A stretch of 64,000 nucleotides of DNA from CALABS01 sp050260775 (GTDB lineage Bacteria > Pseudomonadota > Alphaproteobacteria > Rhodospirillales > Magnetospirillaceae): assembly GCA_050260775.1 (NCBI GenBank), contig JBLNCP010000011.1, positions 1 to 64,000 on the forward strand, written 5' to 3'. Positions 33,292 through 41,891 of this stretch are shown here, piece after piece. The position numbers were made by a program, and so were the translations under genes. Under the pieces are notes generated by a model. That model was given only the letters and a program-made list of their open reading frames with translations, did not search any database and was not told the origin of the DNA. How positions within the stretch are numbered: the first letter of the stretch is position 1; every line of letters starts with the position of its first letter.

Positions 33292-33627
33292 TCCGTCTCA
33301 TCCTCCTGCTGCGGCACCTATCCGAAAGGATGGGATGCACTGGTATTACCGTTCGTAGGAACGGCGGCTAATACACGTTGGATCAATAGTTTCGGCAACC
33401 GCAGACGCTTAAATTGGTCTCATGCCGGTTCCGTCGCCGATCCCCTCGGGCGTCGGGTCTGGGTCACCCCTCGGCGACCGCCTTCCCCCGTAGGCGGCGC
33501 CGGACCAGGGCCGCCGTTCGCCAATCCCCTCCCCCCAAGCGGCGAACGGCGGTCCGATCACCCGCCGTCGGCCACAGGTGCATGATCGCCAGAGGCGAAG
33601 GGGCGGCCGTTCCCCATCGATCCGGCC
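33292..33627. other. 336-base gap with a 12-bp inverted repeat
   Basis: Non-coding gap between convergent genes. CCGCCGTTCGCC (33511-33522) and GGCGAACGGCGG (33541-33552) form a 12-bp inverted repeat, extendable to 15 with one wobble pair, with an 18-base loop. There is no T-run on either side, so it is not a typical terminator. Nothing else is identifiable. Confidence 0.45.
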
Positions 33628-33885
33628 CTAATCGACCCGGCGGCGGCCGACCACCATGCGGTAGATGAAGAGGATGACCACGGCGCCGACCACGGCGCCG
33701 ATGAAGCCGGCGGATTCATCGCCGCGGTACCAGCCGACCGCCTGGCCCAGCCAGGTGGCCAGGAAGGCGCCGGCAATTCCCAACAGGATGGTGATGATGA
33801 AGCCGCCGGGATCGCGGCCCGGCATGAGGAGCTTGGCGACGATGCCCGCGACGAGGCCGATGATGATCGCGCCGATGAATGACAT
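33628..33885 (-). CDS. GlsB/YeaQ/YmgE family stress membrane protein
   Basis: An 85-residue inner membrane protein of the transglycosylase-associated (GlsB/YeaQ/YmgE) family. It has three hydrophobic segments; typical features are IIGLVAGIVAKLLMPGRDPGG and ILLGIAGAFLATWLG. Members are induced by stress and their function is unclear. An EcfG-type promoter lies directly upstream, which fits a general stress regulon gene. Confidence 0.9.
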   Translation of the reverse strand: MSFIGAIIIGLVAGIVAKLLMPGRDPGGFIITILLGIAGAFLATWLGQAVGWYRGDESAGFIGAVVGAVVILFIYRMVVGRRRVD

Positions 33886-33918
33886 GATGTCCCTCCGCTA
33901 GCCTGCTGCGGTGGAATC

Positions 33919-33943
33919 AACGGCAGCCGGGCGCGGTGGTTCC
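33919..33943 (-). promoter_or_regulatory. EcfG (general stress sigma factor) promoter
   Basis: On the minus strand GGAAC-N16-CGTT matches the alphaproteobacterial EcfG promoter exactly. It ends 33 bases before the start codon of the GlsB-family gene. A LuxR- or housekeeping-type promoter is not seen there. Confidence 0.7.
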
Positions 33944-33947
33944 CCTC

Positions 33948-34778
33948 TCAGCCCAGTTCGACGACTTCGACTTCCTCGGGCGAAATGGTCCACGGCACGA
34001 ACACCGCCGCCACGCGGGCGAAGCGGTCGGGCGCGTCGGTGGCGAGGTAGCGCACCCGGGCCTTTTCCGCCGGGCGGGCGGCGGCCAGCGCCCGATTGTC
34101 GAGCAGATCCTCGACGGCGCGGGCGGTGGTGGTGGCCGAATCGACGATCGCCACCTCGGGGCCGAGAAGCCGGCGCAACATCGGCACCAGGGCCGGAAAA
34201 TGGGTGCAGCCCAGCAGCAGGCAATCGCCGCGCTCGTCCGGCTCGCCGTCGAGGAACAGCGGTTCGAGGTAATGGCGCGCCACCTGTTCGGCGATGGGGC
34301 CGTCGACCATGCCTTCCTCGGCCATGGAAACGAACAGCGGGCAGGCCTTCGACACCACCCGCGCGCCGGGACGGGAATTCAGGATGGCCCGCGGGTAGAT
34401 TCCGGCCTGGGCTGTGCTCTCGGTCGAGATGACCACGATCCGCCCGGCGGCGCTGGCATGGCCGGCGGCGGTGGCACCGGGCTCGACCACGCCGATGACG
34501 GGCAGCCCGGGGAATTCCGCCCGCAGGGTTTCCAGCGCGTGGGCCGACGAGGTGTTGTCGGCGACGACCAGCGCCTTGATGCCGATGCGGACCAGGGCGT
34601 GCGCCGCCTGCAATGCGTAGTGGCTGACGGCGGCGGCGCTCTTGGTGCCGTAGGGCAGGCGGGCGGTATCACCGAGATAGACGAGCGATTCCCGCGGCAG
34701 GCGGTCGCGCAGCGCCTTGAGCACGGTCAGGCCGCCGACACCGGAATCGAACACGCCGATGGGAAGGTCGCAGGTCAT
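33948..34778 (-). CDS. murI: Glutamate racemase homologue with first catalytic Cys replaced by Asp
   Basis: A 276-residue Asp/Glu racemase-family protein. The N-terminal GVFDSGVGGLTV (Asp11), YLGDTARLPYG and the second active-site motif LLLGCTHFP (Cys191, His193) match MurI. The first catalytic motif, normally A-C-N-T-[AS]-S, reads ADNTSSA, so Asp74 stands where the proton-abstracting Cys belongs. A single-base sequencing error cannot explain this, because Cys to Asp codons differ at two positions. It may be inactive, one-directional, or specialised. Divergent from the cytochrome gene. Confidence 0.85.
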   Translation of the reverse strand: MTCDLPIGVFDSGVGGLTVLKALRDRLPRESLVYLGDTARLPYGTKSAAAVSHYALQAAHALVRIGIKALVVADNTSSAHALETLRAEFPGLPVIGVVEPGATAAGHASAAGRIVVISTESTAQAGIYPRAILNSRPGARVVSKACPLFVSMAEEGMVDGPIAEQVARHYLEPLFLDGEPDERGDCLLLGCTHFPALVPMLRRLLGPEVAIVDSATTTARAVEDLLDNRALAAARPAEKARVRYLATDAPDRFARVAAVFVPWTISPEEVEVVELG

Positions 34779-34881
34779 GGCCCGGCATCATCCGCGCCCG
34801 CGCGCGAAAAGCAAGCGGCTTGGAACCAACGGAGGCCGGGCGGTGTTCTCGCCTGCGGCAACCATCTCACGGAGACCCCCC

Positions 34882-35268
34882 ATGATCTTTCGTGCGCTCG
34901 CTCTCGCCCTTCCCGTGCTGACGCTGGCGTCCGGCGTGGCCTTGGCGCAGGCGGCCGGCGATGCCGAGGCCGGCGAGAAGGTCTTCAACCAGTGCAAGGC
35001 CTGCCACACGATCGAGGAAGGAAAGAACCGGGTGGGGCCGAGCCTCTTCGGGGTGATCGGTCGCAAGTCGGGCTCGGTCGCCGGGTTCAATTATTCCGAC
35101 GCCATGAAGAAGGCGGACATCACCTGGACGCCCGAGAACCTCGACAAGTACCTGACCGACCCCAAGGCCTTCGTGCCCGGCAACAAGATGGCCTTCGCCG
35201 GCCTGAAGTCGCCGCAGGATCGCCAGAACGTGATCGCCTACCTGGAGCATAAGGGCAAAAAGGACTAG
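34882..35268 (+). CDS. Periplasmic class I c-type cytochrome
   Basis: A 128-residue precursor. Residues 1-24 are a signal peptide (MIFRALALALPVLTLASGVA). The haem site CKACH lies near residue 38, followed by the class I fold segment NRVGPSLFGVIGRKSG, and the Met ligand is in PGNKMAFAG near residue 102. Size and sequence resemble soluble mitochondrial-type cytochromes such as c2/c550 that carry electrons to an oxidase or reductase. The start sits behind a GGAG site. It is alone between murI and a DUF4383 gene. Confidence 0.93.
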   Translation: MIFRALALALPVLTLASGVALAQAAGDAEAGEKVFNQCKACHTIEEGKNRVGPSLFGVIGRKSGSVAGFNYSDAMKKADITWTPENLDKYLTDPKAFVPGNKMAFAGLKSPQDRQNVIAYLEHKGKKD

Positions 35269-35460
35269 CCGGTGCGGGTCCGCTGCCTGGGCGAGAGTTC
35301 CGGTGCGGCCCTGTGGCAGGGCCGGCGGGGCAATGTGCCGGAGCTCTCAACCCTGACGCAAGTGGGGAGAGGCGGCGGCGAAGGCGGAGGGGGCGATTGC
35401 CGTGGCGGGCGGGCAGCCCACCTCAACAGCCACGGACCAAGCAAGACGCGGAGGCTCGCC

Positions 35461-35895
35461 ATGAGAACGCGCTACTTTGCCCTAATCATGGGCATAGCCT
35501 TTCTGGTCATTGGTGTCCTGGGGTTCGTCCCCAAGCTGTTGACGCCGCCGCCCGGCGACCACGAGTTGAGGATCGCCTCGGGCTACGGGCAGCTGTTCGC
35601 CCTGTTCCCGGTCAACGTCCTGCACAACGCCGTCCATCTGCTGTTCGGAATCTGGGGCGTGGTGGTGTGGCGCAATTTCGCGGCGTCGCGGGTCTATGCG
35701 CGCTCGGTGGCGGTCATCTACGCCATCCTGGCGGTCATGGGGCTCATTCCCACGCTCTCCACCACCTTCGGGCTGGTGCCGGTCTACGGCAACGACATCT
35801 GGCTCCATGCGGTGATCGCCATCGTGTCGGCCTATTTCGGCTTTGCCCCCGTTCCGACCGTCGAAACCCCCGGCCGCGCGGTGCCGCGCCCGTAA
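35461..35895 (+). CDS. DUF4383 family membrane protein
   Basis: A 144-residue integral membrane protein with four hydrophobic helices (ALIMGIAFLVIGVLGFVP, VLHNAVHLLFGIWGVVVW, AVIYAILAVMGLIP, AVIAIVSAYFGFAP). The pattern H-N-x-V-H-L-x-x-G is characteristic of DUF4383. The ATG at 35461 has a GGAGG site. Function unknown; such proteins commonly sit among stress genes, as here. Confidence 0.83.
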   Translation: MRTRYFALIMGIAFLVIGVLGFVPKLLTPPPGDHELRIASGYGQLFALFPVNVLHNAVHLLFGIWGVVVWRNFAASRVYARSVAVIYAILAVMGLIPTLSTTFGLVPVYGNDIWLHAVIAIVSAYFGFAPVPTVETPGRAVPRP

Positions 35896-35920
35896 AGGCC
35901 TGCCTCCTTCGGCCGCCCGG

Positions 35921-35946
35921 GGAACCCCGAGGCGGGCGGTCGTGTT
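35921..35946 (+). promoter_or_regulatory. EcfG-like promoter candidate before the stress membrane operon
   Basis: GGAAC-N17-TGTT, one base off the EcfG form GGAAC-N16/17-CGTT, lies 60 bases before the first gene of the operon starting at 36007. The mismatch keeps confidence low, but the operon's content suits stress control. Confidence 0.4.
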
Positions 35947-36006
35947 TCCAAAGTTGAAACGCCATCGGGGCCCAGGGCTTGCGCGCATACGAGGAGGACC
36001 GAAGCA

Positions 36007-36597
36007 ATGGCTGAACGCACACCGCGATCGGTGGGGACGACAGGGGCCGGCGAGGGCATCGGCGGCGTGTCGGCCCAAGGCCAGACATCCGAGCAATCCG
36101 CGGCGGACATGATCCGTGCGGGTACCGGCCAGGCCCTGGACGAAGCGAAGACCATGGTCCGCGATGCCGCCGATCAGCAGCGCCGCAAGGCGGCGGAAAG
36201 TCTGGGAGGAATGGCCCAAGCTCTGCACCGCAGCGCCCAGGACCTGAAGACGGAGAATGGCATGCTCGCCCAATACACCGACATCGCCGCGGACAAGCTG
36301 GACCAGGTGGCCGGCTATCTGCGCCAGTCCGACTGGAACGACATCCTGGAGGGGGCCGAGAATGTGGCCCGGCGCCAGCCGTACTGGTTCATCGGCGGGG
36401 CCATGGCCGCGGGTTTCGTCATGGCCCGCTTCGTCAAGAACTCCAGTCGGCGCGGGGCGACGACGTCGGTGTCCGGCCGGCGGTCGACCTATCAGGGCGC
36501 CGGCAGCACGGTGCCAGGCTACGGCCAGTCGACGACGACGCAGCCCTATACGACGCCCGGGACCACGGCCAGCTCGGTGACGGGGGACGTGCGATGA
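36007..36597 (+). CDS. Stress-type membrane-anchored protein (nutrient-deprivation-induced type)
   Basis: A 196-residue protein. The first 35 residues are low complexity. Residues about 40-115 form a long helix (AKTMVRDAADQQRRKAAESL and YTDIAADKLDQVAGYLRQ), then a membrane helix near residues 128-140 (WFIGGAMAAGFVMARF), and a Ser/Thr/Gly-rich tail. This layout resembles proteins named nutrient deprivation-induced in rhizobia. Its stop overlaps the next start by four bases, so it heads a coupled operon. Confidence 0.7.
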   Translation: MAERTPRSVGTTGAGEGIGGVSAQGQTSEQSAADMIRAGTGQALDEAKTMVRDAADQQRRKAAESLGGMAQALHRSAQDLKTENGMLAQYTDIAADKLDQVAGYLRQSDWNDILEGAENVARRQPYWFIGGAMAAGFVMARFVKNSSRRGATTSVSGRRSTYQGAGSTVPGYGQSTTTQPYTTPGTTASSVTGDVR

Positions 36598-36986
36598 ACG
36601 ATTTCCATCAAGAGCGAACGCTGGGTTCGCTGTTTTCCGAGCTGACCCGCGAGACCTCGACGCTGTTCCGTCAGGAGATCAACCTCGCCAAGACCGAGGC
36701 CACCGAAAAGGTGCGGCAGGCGGGAGTGGGGCTGGCGGCCACGGTGGCGGGCGGACTCTTGCTTTTCATCGCGGTGCAGGCCCTGGCGGCGACGGCGGTC
36801 ATCGCCCTCGCCCAGGTCGTCCAGTGGTGGGTGGCGGCGTTGATCGTCGCGTTGGTGGTGGCGCTCATCGGGGCGCTGGTGCTGTCCAAGGGGATCGCCA
36901 ACCTGCGCGGCGAGAACCTGACCCCACGGCGCACCATCGACACGTTGCGGGCCAACGGCCGGTGGGCGCGGGAGCAATTGCGATGA
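36594..36986 (+). CDS. Holin superfamily III-like (Phage_holin_3_6) membrane protein
   Basis: A 130-residue protein with an amphipathic N-terminal helix (LGSLFSELTRETSTLFRQEI) and two membrane helices (VAGGLLLFIAVQALAATAVI and VAALIVALVVALIGALVL). This is the pattern of the actinobacterial holin-X/DUF1469 family. Despite the name, such genes are widespread chromosomal genes and no phage genes are nearby. It overlaps both neighbours by four bases (ATGA), so translation is coupled. Confidence 0.82.
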   Translation: MNDFHQERTLGSLFSELTRETSTLFRQEINLAKTEATEKVRQAGVGLAATVAGGLLLFIAVQALAATAVIALAQVVQWWVAALIVALVVALIGALVLSKGIANLRGENLTPRRTIDTLRANGRWAREQLR

Positions 36987-37822
36987 AAACGGACGAAATA
37001 CAAGACGAGATCGAGCGAACCCGCGGCGAGATGGCGAGCACCTTGAACGCCATCGAGCGGAAGCTATCTCCGCGCCAACTCATGGATCAGGCGGTGGACA
37101 CCATGCGTGAAATTGCCAGTGACCAGTCTCGCGTCGGCTCGATCGTGCGCGAGAACCCGATTCCGCTTGCGATCATCGGCCTCGGCATGGCCTGGCTGGC
37201 CGTGACGGGCATGCGGCGGACCGGCGGATCGGAAGAGGCCTATTACGAGGGCGCCGAAGGCCCCTCGGCGTCGTCGGCCTGGGGCAGCGAGGGGCTGGAG
37301 AGCGGCCGGGGCTACGGCGTCTCCGCCGCCGGCGTCGGCACTGCCGGCTACGGCGCCGAAAGCTATTCGGGCAACGGCCAAAGGGTGCGCGAGAAGGCGG
37401 GCGAAATCGCCGGCCAGGCCCGCGAGCGGCTGGAGAGCGCCACCGAGCGGACCCGCCAGACCGTGTCCGACTGGAGCCGCTCGGTGCGGGTGCAGGCCAG
37501 TCAGGCCGCCGACCGCACCTGGGAGGCGTACCAGGACCATCCCCTGACCATGGGCATGCTGGCCCTCGGGGTCGGGGCGGTCATCGGCGCCCTGGTGCCG
37601 CGTTCGCGGACCGAGGAGCAGGTGATCGGCGGGGCCGCCGGCGATATGATGCGGCAGGCCCGCGAAGCCGGCAGCGAGCTGATGGACAAGGCCTCGGCGG
37701 TCGCCAGCCGCACCATCGACAAGGCGCGCGAGGAAGGGGCCGAGGCCATCCGCGAAGTCACCGGGACCGCCAAGGAAGAGACCCAGCGGCAGACCTCCGG
37801 CGGATCGACCATGACCCATTAG
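36983..37822 (+). CDS. DUF3618 domain membrane protein
   Basis: A 279-residue protein. The N-terminus is the DUF3618 signature (IQDEIERTRGEMASTLNAIE then KLSPRQLMDQ). A short membrane helix follows (IPLAIIGLGMAWLAVTGM), then a Gly/Ser/Tyr-rich segment at about 85-130, a long charged helix, a second membrane helix (GMLALGVGAVIGALVP), and an A/E/K/T-rich tail. DUF3618 genes usually sit beside the holin-like gene, as here. A role in envelope stress is an inference. Confidence 0.82.
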   Translation: MKTDEIQDEIERTRGEMASTLNAIERKLSPRQLMDQAVDTMREIASDQSRVGSIVRENPIPLAIIGLGMAWLAVTGMRRTGGSEEAYYEGAEGPSASSAWGSEGLESGRGYGVSAAGVGTAGYGAESYSGNGQRVREKAGEIAGQARERLESATERTRQTVSDWSRSVRVQASQAADRTWEAYQDHPLTMGMLALGVGAVIGALVPRSRTEEQVIGGAAGDMMRQAREAGSELMDKASAVASRTIDKAREEGAEAIREVTGTAKEETQRQTSGGSTMTH

Positions 37823-37840
37823 CCTGTGAAGGAGCCCGCG

Positions 37841-38797
37841 ATGGCCACTGGCCATGCCCGCGCCCGCGGCCGCGAAGCGGACCGGCCCTCGGACATTCCG
37901 AGGGCCGGTTGGTTCGACATCTTCAAGCGTGTCTGGCAGAACGTCGGACATTACGAGGTGTCGGTCATCTCCGCCGGCATCGCCTTCAACGAGTTCTTCG
38001 CATTGTTCCCCGCCCTGGCGGCGGCGGTGTCCCTCTATGGGCTGATCGCCGATCCGGCCACGGTCGCGCGCCACCTTTCCCTGCTGGCCGGCGTCCTGCC
38101 CACCGACATGCAGAACCTGCTGGGGGACCAACTCAAGTCGGTGACCTCGTCATCGAACAGCACCCTGGGGTGGTCGCTGTTCATCTCGCTGGCCCTCGCC
38201 TTGTGGGGAGCGACCCGCGGTATCAAGGGGGTGATCACCGGCCTCAACATCGTCTACGGCGAGGACGAGAAGCGCGGCTTCTTCCGCCTGAGTGCCACGG
38301 CCCTTGGCCTGACCTTGGCCGCCATCGTCTTCGGCCTGGTGGCGCTGGCGCTCATCGCCGCCGTACCGGCGCTGGAGGGCTTCCTGCCGTTCGGCGAACT
38401 GGGCAAGGCGGTGGCCTCCGCCCTGCGCTGGCCGCTGCTGGCCATCTTCCTGATGATCGGTCTGGCCGTCGTCTATCGGTATGCGCCGTCGCGCGACGAG
38501 CCGCGGTGGCGGTGGGTCAGTTGGGGGGCCGCGATCGCGGCGGCGCTGTGGCTGATCGGCTCTGGCCTGTTCTCCCTGTACGTCGCCCGCTTCGGCAAGT
38601 TCAACGAGACCTACGGCTCGATGGCGGCGGTGGCCGTCATGCTGCTGTGGTTCCAATTGACCGCCTTCGTGGTCCTGCTCGGCGCCCTTCTCGACGCCGA
38701 AATGGAACACCAGACCGCCCGGGACACCACGGCGGGGCCGGAGCAGCCGATGGGCCGGCGCGGCGCCCGGGTGGCCGATACCCTCCCGCCTGAATAG
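37841..38797 (+). CDS. YihY/BrkB family inner membrane protein
   Basis: A 318-residue protein of the YihY/virulence factor BrkB family with six predicted membrane helices. Typical features are ISAGIAFNEFFALFPALAA, the central WSLFISLALALWGATRGIKG, and the C-terminal VYRYAPSRDEPRWRWVSWG with GSMAAVAVMLLWFQLTAFVV. The ATG at 37841 has an AAGGAG site. It is 18 bases after the DUF3618 gene and is likely the last gene of that operon. The biochemical role of the family is unknown. Confidence 0.88.
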   Translation: MATGHARARGREADRPSDIPRAGWFDIFKRVWQNVGHYEVSVISAGIAFNEFFALFPALAAAVSLYGLIADPATVARHLSLLAGVLPTDMQNLLGDQLKSVTSSSNSTLGWSLFISLALALWGATRGIKGVITGLNIVYGEDEKRGFFRLSATALGLTLAAIVFGLVALALIAAVPALEGFLPFGELGKAVASALRWPLLAIFLMIGLAVVYRYAPSRDEPRWRWVSWGAAIAAALWLIGSGLFSLYVARFGKFNETYGSMAAVAVMLLWFQLTAFVVLLGALLDAEMEHQTARDTTAGPEQPMGRRGARVADTLPPE

Positions 38798-38898
38798 GGC
38801 CCCCGGAATAGGCCCCCGGCGGTCGGGGCAAAGGTTGGACTGGCCTCACTCGGCGCTTTCGTCGTACCTTCCCCAGGTCATTGGACGAGGGTGACAGG

Positions 38899-39606
38899 AT
38901 GGCCGACGGGGCGGAGACGCTCGACCGGGGCGTGCTGCTGCAATTGCAGTTCACGCCCCTGTTCTCTGGATTGATGGAGTCCGACGTCCGCGATCTCATC
39001 GCGGGGGCTGAGATCGTGCGTCTGACGCACGAGCATCAGCTGTATGAAGCCGGCGATCAGATCGAGCGGTTCTTCGTGGTGCTCGACGGCCATGTCGAGC
39101 TGTCGGTGGCCGAGGACGGTCGTCGCAGTGTCGTCGAGGTGGCGCGCAAGGGAACCGTGCTCGGCGACGCCGCCATGTTCGGCGACGGCCGCTTCCTGAT
39201 GAGCGCCCGCGTGCTGTCGGGGGCGACCCTGCTGGCGGTGCCGGTGCACTCCTTCCGCGCCAAGCTGGAGCAGCGGTTCGACATCCTCACCCACATGCTG
39301 TCGACCATGAGTTTCCGCCTGCGCATGCTGGTCCGCCAGATCGCGGAACTGAAGCTGAAGACCACCGCCCAGCGCCTCGGCACCTTCCTGCTGTCGCTCG
39401 CCGAGGACAAGAGCGGGGCGGTGATCGTGCGCTTTCCCTACGACAAGAAGCTGGTGGCGGACGAACTGGGCATGAAGCCGGAAAGCCTGTCGCGCGCCTT
39501 GGCCAAGCTGGCCAAGGTGGGCGTCGAGTCGCGCCCCGACAACACGGTGGCCATCGCCGACGTCGATCGCCTGCGTGAGTTCTGCATCGAAGACGAGGTG
39601 GGATGA
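38899..39606 (+). CDS. Crp/Fnr family regulator without Fe-S cysteines, first of a tandem pair
   Basis: A 235-residue Crp/Fnr protein: cyclic-nucleotide-type beta-roll at about 15-125 (DQIERFFVVLDGHVELSV, GTVLGDAAMF), a long dimerisation helix (LRMLVRQIAELKLKTTAQRLG), and a winged HTH near 180-225 with recognition helix PESLSRALAKL. The E-x-x-S-R pattern fits binding of TTGAT half-sites. There is only one Cys, at the C-terminus, so it is not an Fe-S oxygen sensor like FNR. It resembles Dnr/Nnr regulators that bind haem and nitric oxide. The stop overlaps the next start. Confidence 0.83.
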   Translation: MADGAETLDRGVLLQLQFTPLFSGLMESDVRDLIAGAEIVRLTHEHQLYEAGDQIERFFVVLDGHVELSVAEDGRRSVVEVARKGTVLGDAAMFGDGRFLMSARVLSGATLLAVPVHSFRAKLEQRFDILTHMLSTMSFRLRMLVRQIAELKLKTTAQRLGTFLLSLAEDKSGAVIVRFPYDKKLVADELGMKPESLSRALAKLAKVGVESRPDNTVAIADVDRLREFCIEDEVG

Positions 39607-40301
39607 TGGCCGGCCTCAGCGCATCCGACCTCGACCTGGTCGCCAAGACGCCCCTGTTCGCGGCGGTCGAGCGGTCCGACCTCGCCCTGCTGCTCGACCA
39701 CGCCCAGGCGGTCAGCTATCCCGAGAGCGAGCTGCTGTTCAGCCAGGGCGACAAGGCCGACCGCTTCTTCGTGGTGCTGGCCGGCCGCGTCAACCTCTTT
39801 GCCCTGACCGAGGCCGGCGACCAGTCGATCATCGAGGTGTTCGATCCCATCGGCACCTTCGCCGAGGCCGCCATGTTCAGCTCGGGCAAATTCCCGCTGA
39901 ACTGCGAGGTGGTCGCCGGCTCCCGGCTCGTCCACGTGCCGGCCGCCCCGTTCATGAAGCGCCTGTCCGAGAAGCGCGCGCTCGCCTTCCATCTGCTGGC
40001 CGGCCTGTCGCGGCGACAGATGCACATGATCCGCGAGATCTCGGAGCTGAAAAGCAAGTCGCCGGGCCAACGCCTCGCCTCGTTCCTGCTGGTGCTGGCC
40101 CACGGCGCCGAGGGCCAGGCCCAGGTCCGCCTGCCGATCACCAAGGCGGTGCTGGCCAGCCGCATCGGCATCGCCCCGGAAAGCCTGTCCCGCGCCCTGG
40201 CCCGTCTCAAGGCGGTGGGCGTGGAAAGCCATGGCCGCGAGATGGTGATCACCGACCTCGAGGCCCTGCGCCGCCTGGTCCGCGAGGGCGGCGAGGCTTA
40301 G
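39603..40301 (+). CDS. Crp/Fnr family regulator without Fe-S cysteines, second of a tandem pair
   Basis: A 232-residue paralogue of the preceding gene, translationally coupled to it by a four-base overlap. It shares the beta-roll (DRFFVVLAGRVNLFAL, GTFAEAAMF), the dimer helix (HMIREISELKSKSPGQRLAS), and the recognition helix PESLSRALARL. Its single Cys lies in the beta-roll (LNCEVV), so again no Fe-S cluster is expected. Coupled synthesis of two near-identical-fold regulators suggests heterodimers or paired sensing. Both could act on the TTGAT-type box at 25217. Confidence 0.83.
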   Translation: MMAGLSASDLDLVAKTPLFAAVERSDLALLLDHAQAVSYPESELLFSQGDKADRFFVVLAGRVNLFALTEAGDQSIIEVFDPIGTFAEAAMFSSGKFPLNCEVVAGSRLVHVPAAPFMKRLSEKRALAFHLLAGLSRRQMHMIREISELKSKSPGQRLASFLLVLAHGAEGQAQVRLPITKAVLASRIGIAPESLSRALARLKAVGVESHGREMVITDLEALRRLVREGGEA

Positions 40302-40311
40302 CTTGGCGCTC

Positions 40312-40400
40312 CTGTCATCCTGAGTGCAACGAAGGATCTCGTGGAACACAGGCGGTCTGCCTCAGCTGGCCAAGATCCTTCGCTGCGCTCAGGATGACAG
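40312..40400. repeat. REP-like palindromic element
   Basis: A 28-base arm (40312-40339, beginning CTGTCATCCTGAG) is repeated inverted at 40373-40400 with two mismatches, around a 33-base loop. Such GTCATCC...GGATGAC hairpins are dispersed intergenic repeats in many Proteobacteria; a related element occurs at 62407-62499. Confidence 0.8.
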
Positions 40401-40487
40401 ACTGGCATGTGCCTCCGGGGCTTGCCCCTCGCGCCCAATTGCCTATACCTTCGCCGCTTCGGTTCCACCCTGTCCGAGGGCGTTTTC

Positions 40488-41702
<1,215 letters not shown>

Positions 41703-41726
41703 GGCCGGTCTCAGCATCGGAAATGG

Positions 41727-41758
41727 AAAGGGCGGGAGAGTGTCCTCCCGCCCTTTTT
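41727..41758 (+). terminator. Intrinsic terminator after argG
   Basis: A perfect 12-bp stem AAAGGGCGGGAG / CTCCCGCCCTTT with a six-base loop, running into TTTTT, 24 bases after the argG stop. Confidence 0.92.
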
Positions 41759-41776
41759 CTTGCCGTGATGGGAAGG

Positions 41777-41884
41777 CCCCCACCCCAACCCTCCCCCAGC
41801 CAAGCTGGGGGAGGGGGTAATTTAGGAGCGGGGCTTGGCTTTTCCCCCTCCCCCGGCTCCGCCGGGGGAGGGCCGGGGTGGGGG
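41777..41884. repeat. Composite GC-rich inverted repeat
   Basis: Outer arms CCCCCACCCC...(41777-41800) and (41861-41884)...GGGGTGGGGG pair with few mismatches, and each flank contains its own small hairpin (CTCCCCCAGC/GCTGGGGGAG; CCCCCGGC/GCCGGGGG). This is an intergenic dispersed-repeat type common in Alphaproteobacteria. It lies between argG and the convergent outer membrane gene. Confidence 0.7.
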
Positions 41885-41891
41885 CTTGCCC

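Noticed and set aside
33353..33375. EcfG-like GGAAC...CGTT in the 33.3 kb gap
   Set aside because: The spacing is 13 bases, well short of the 16-17 required.
36594..36986. Prophage remnant suggested by the holin-like family name
   Set aside because: No other phage gene, integrase or attachment site is near; this family is common on chromosomes and the neighbours are stress membrane proteins.
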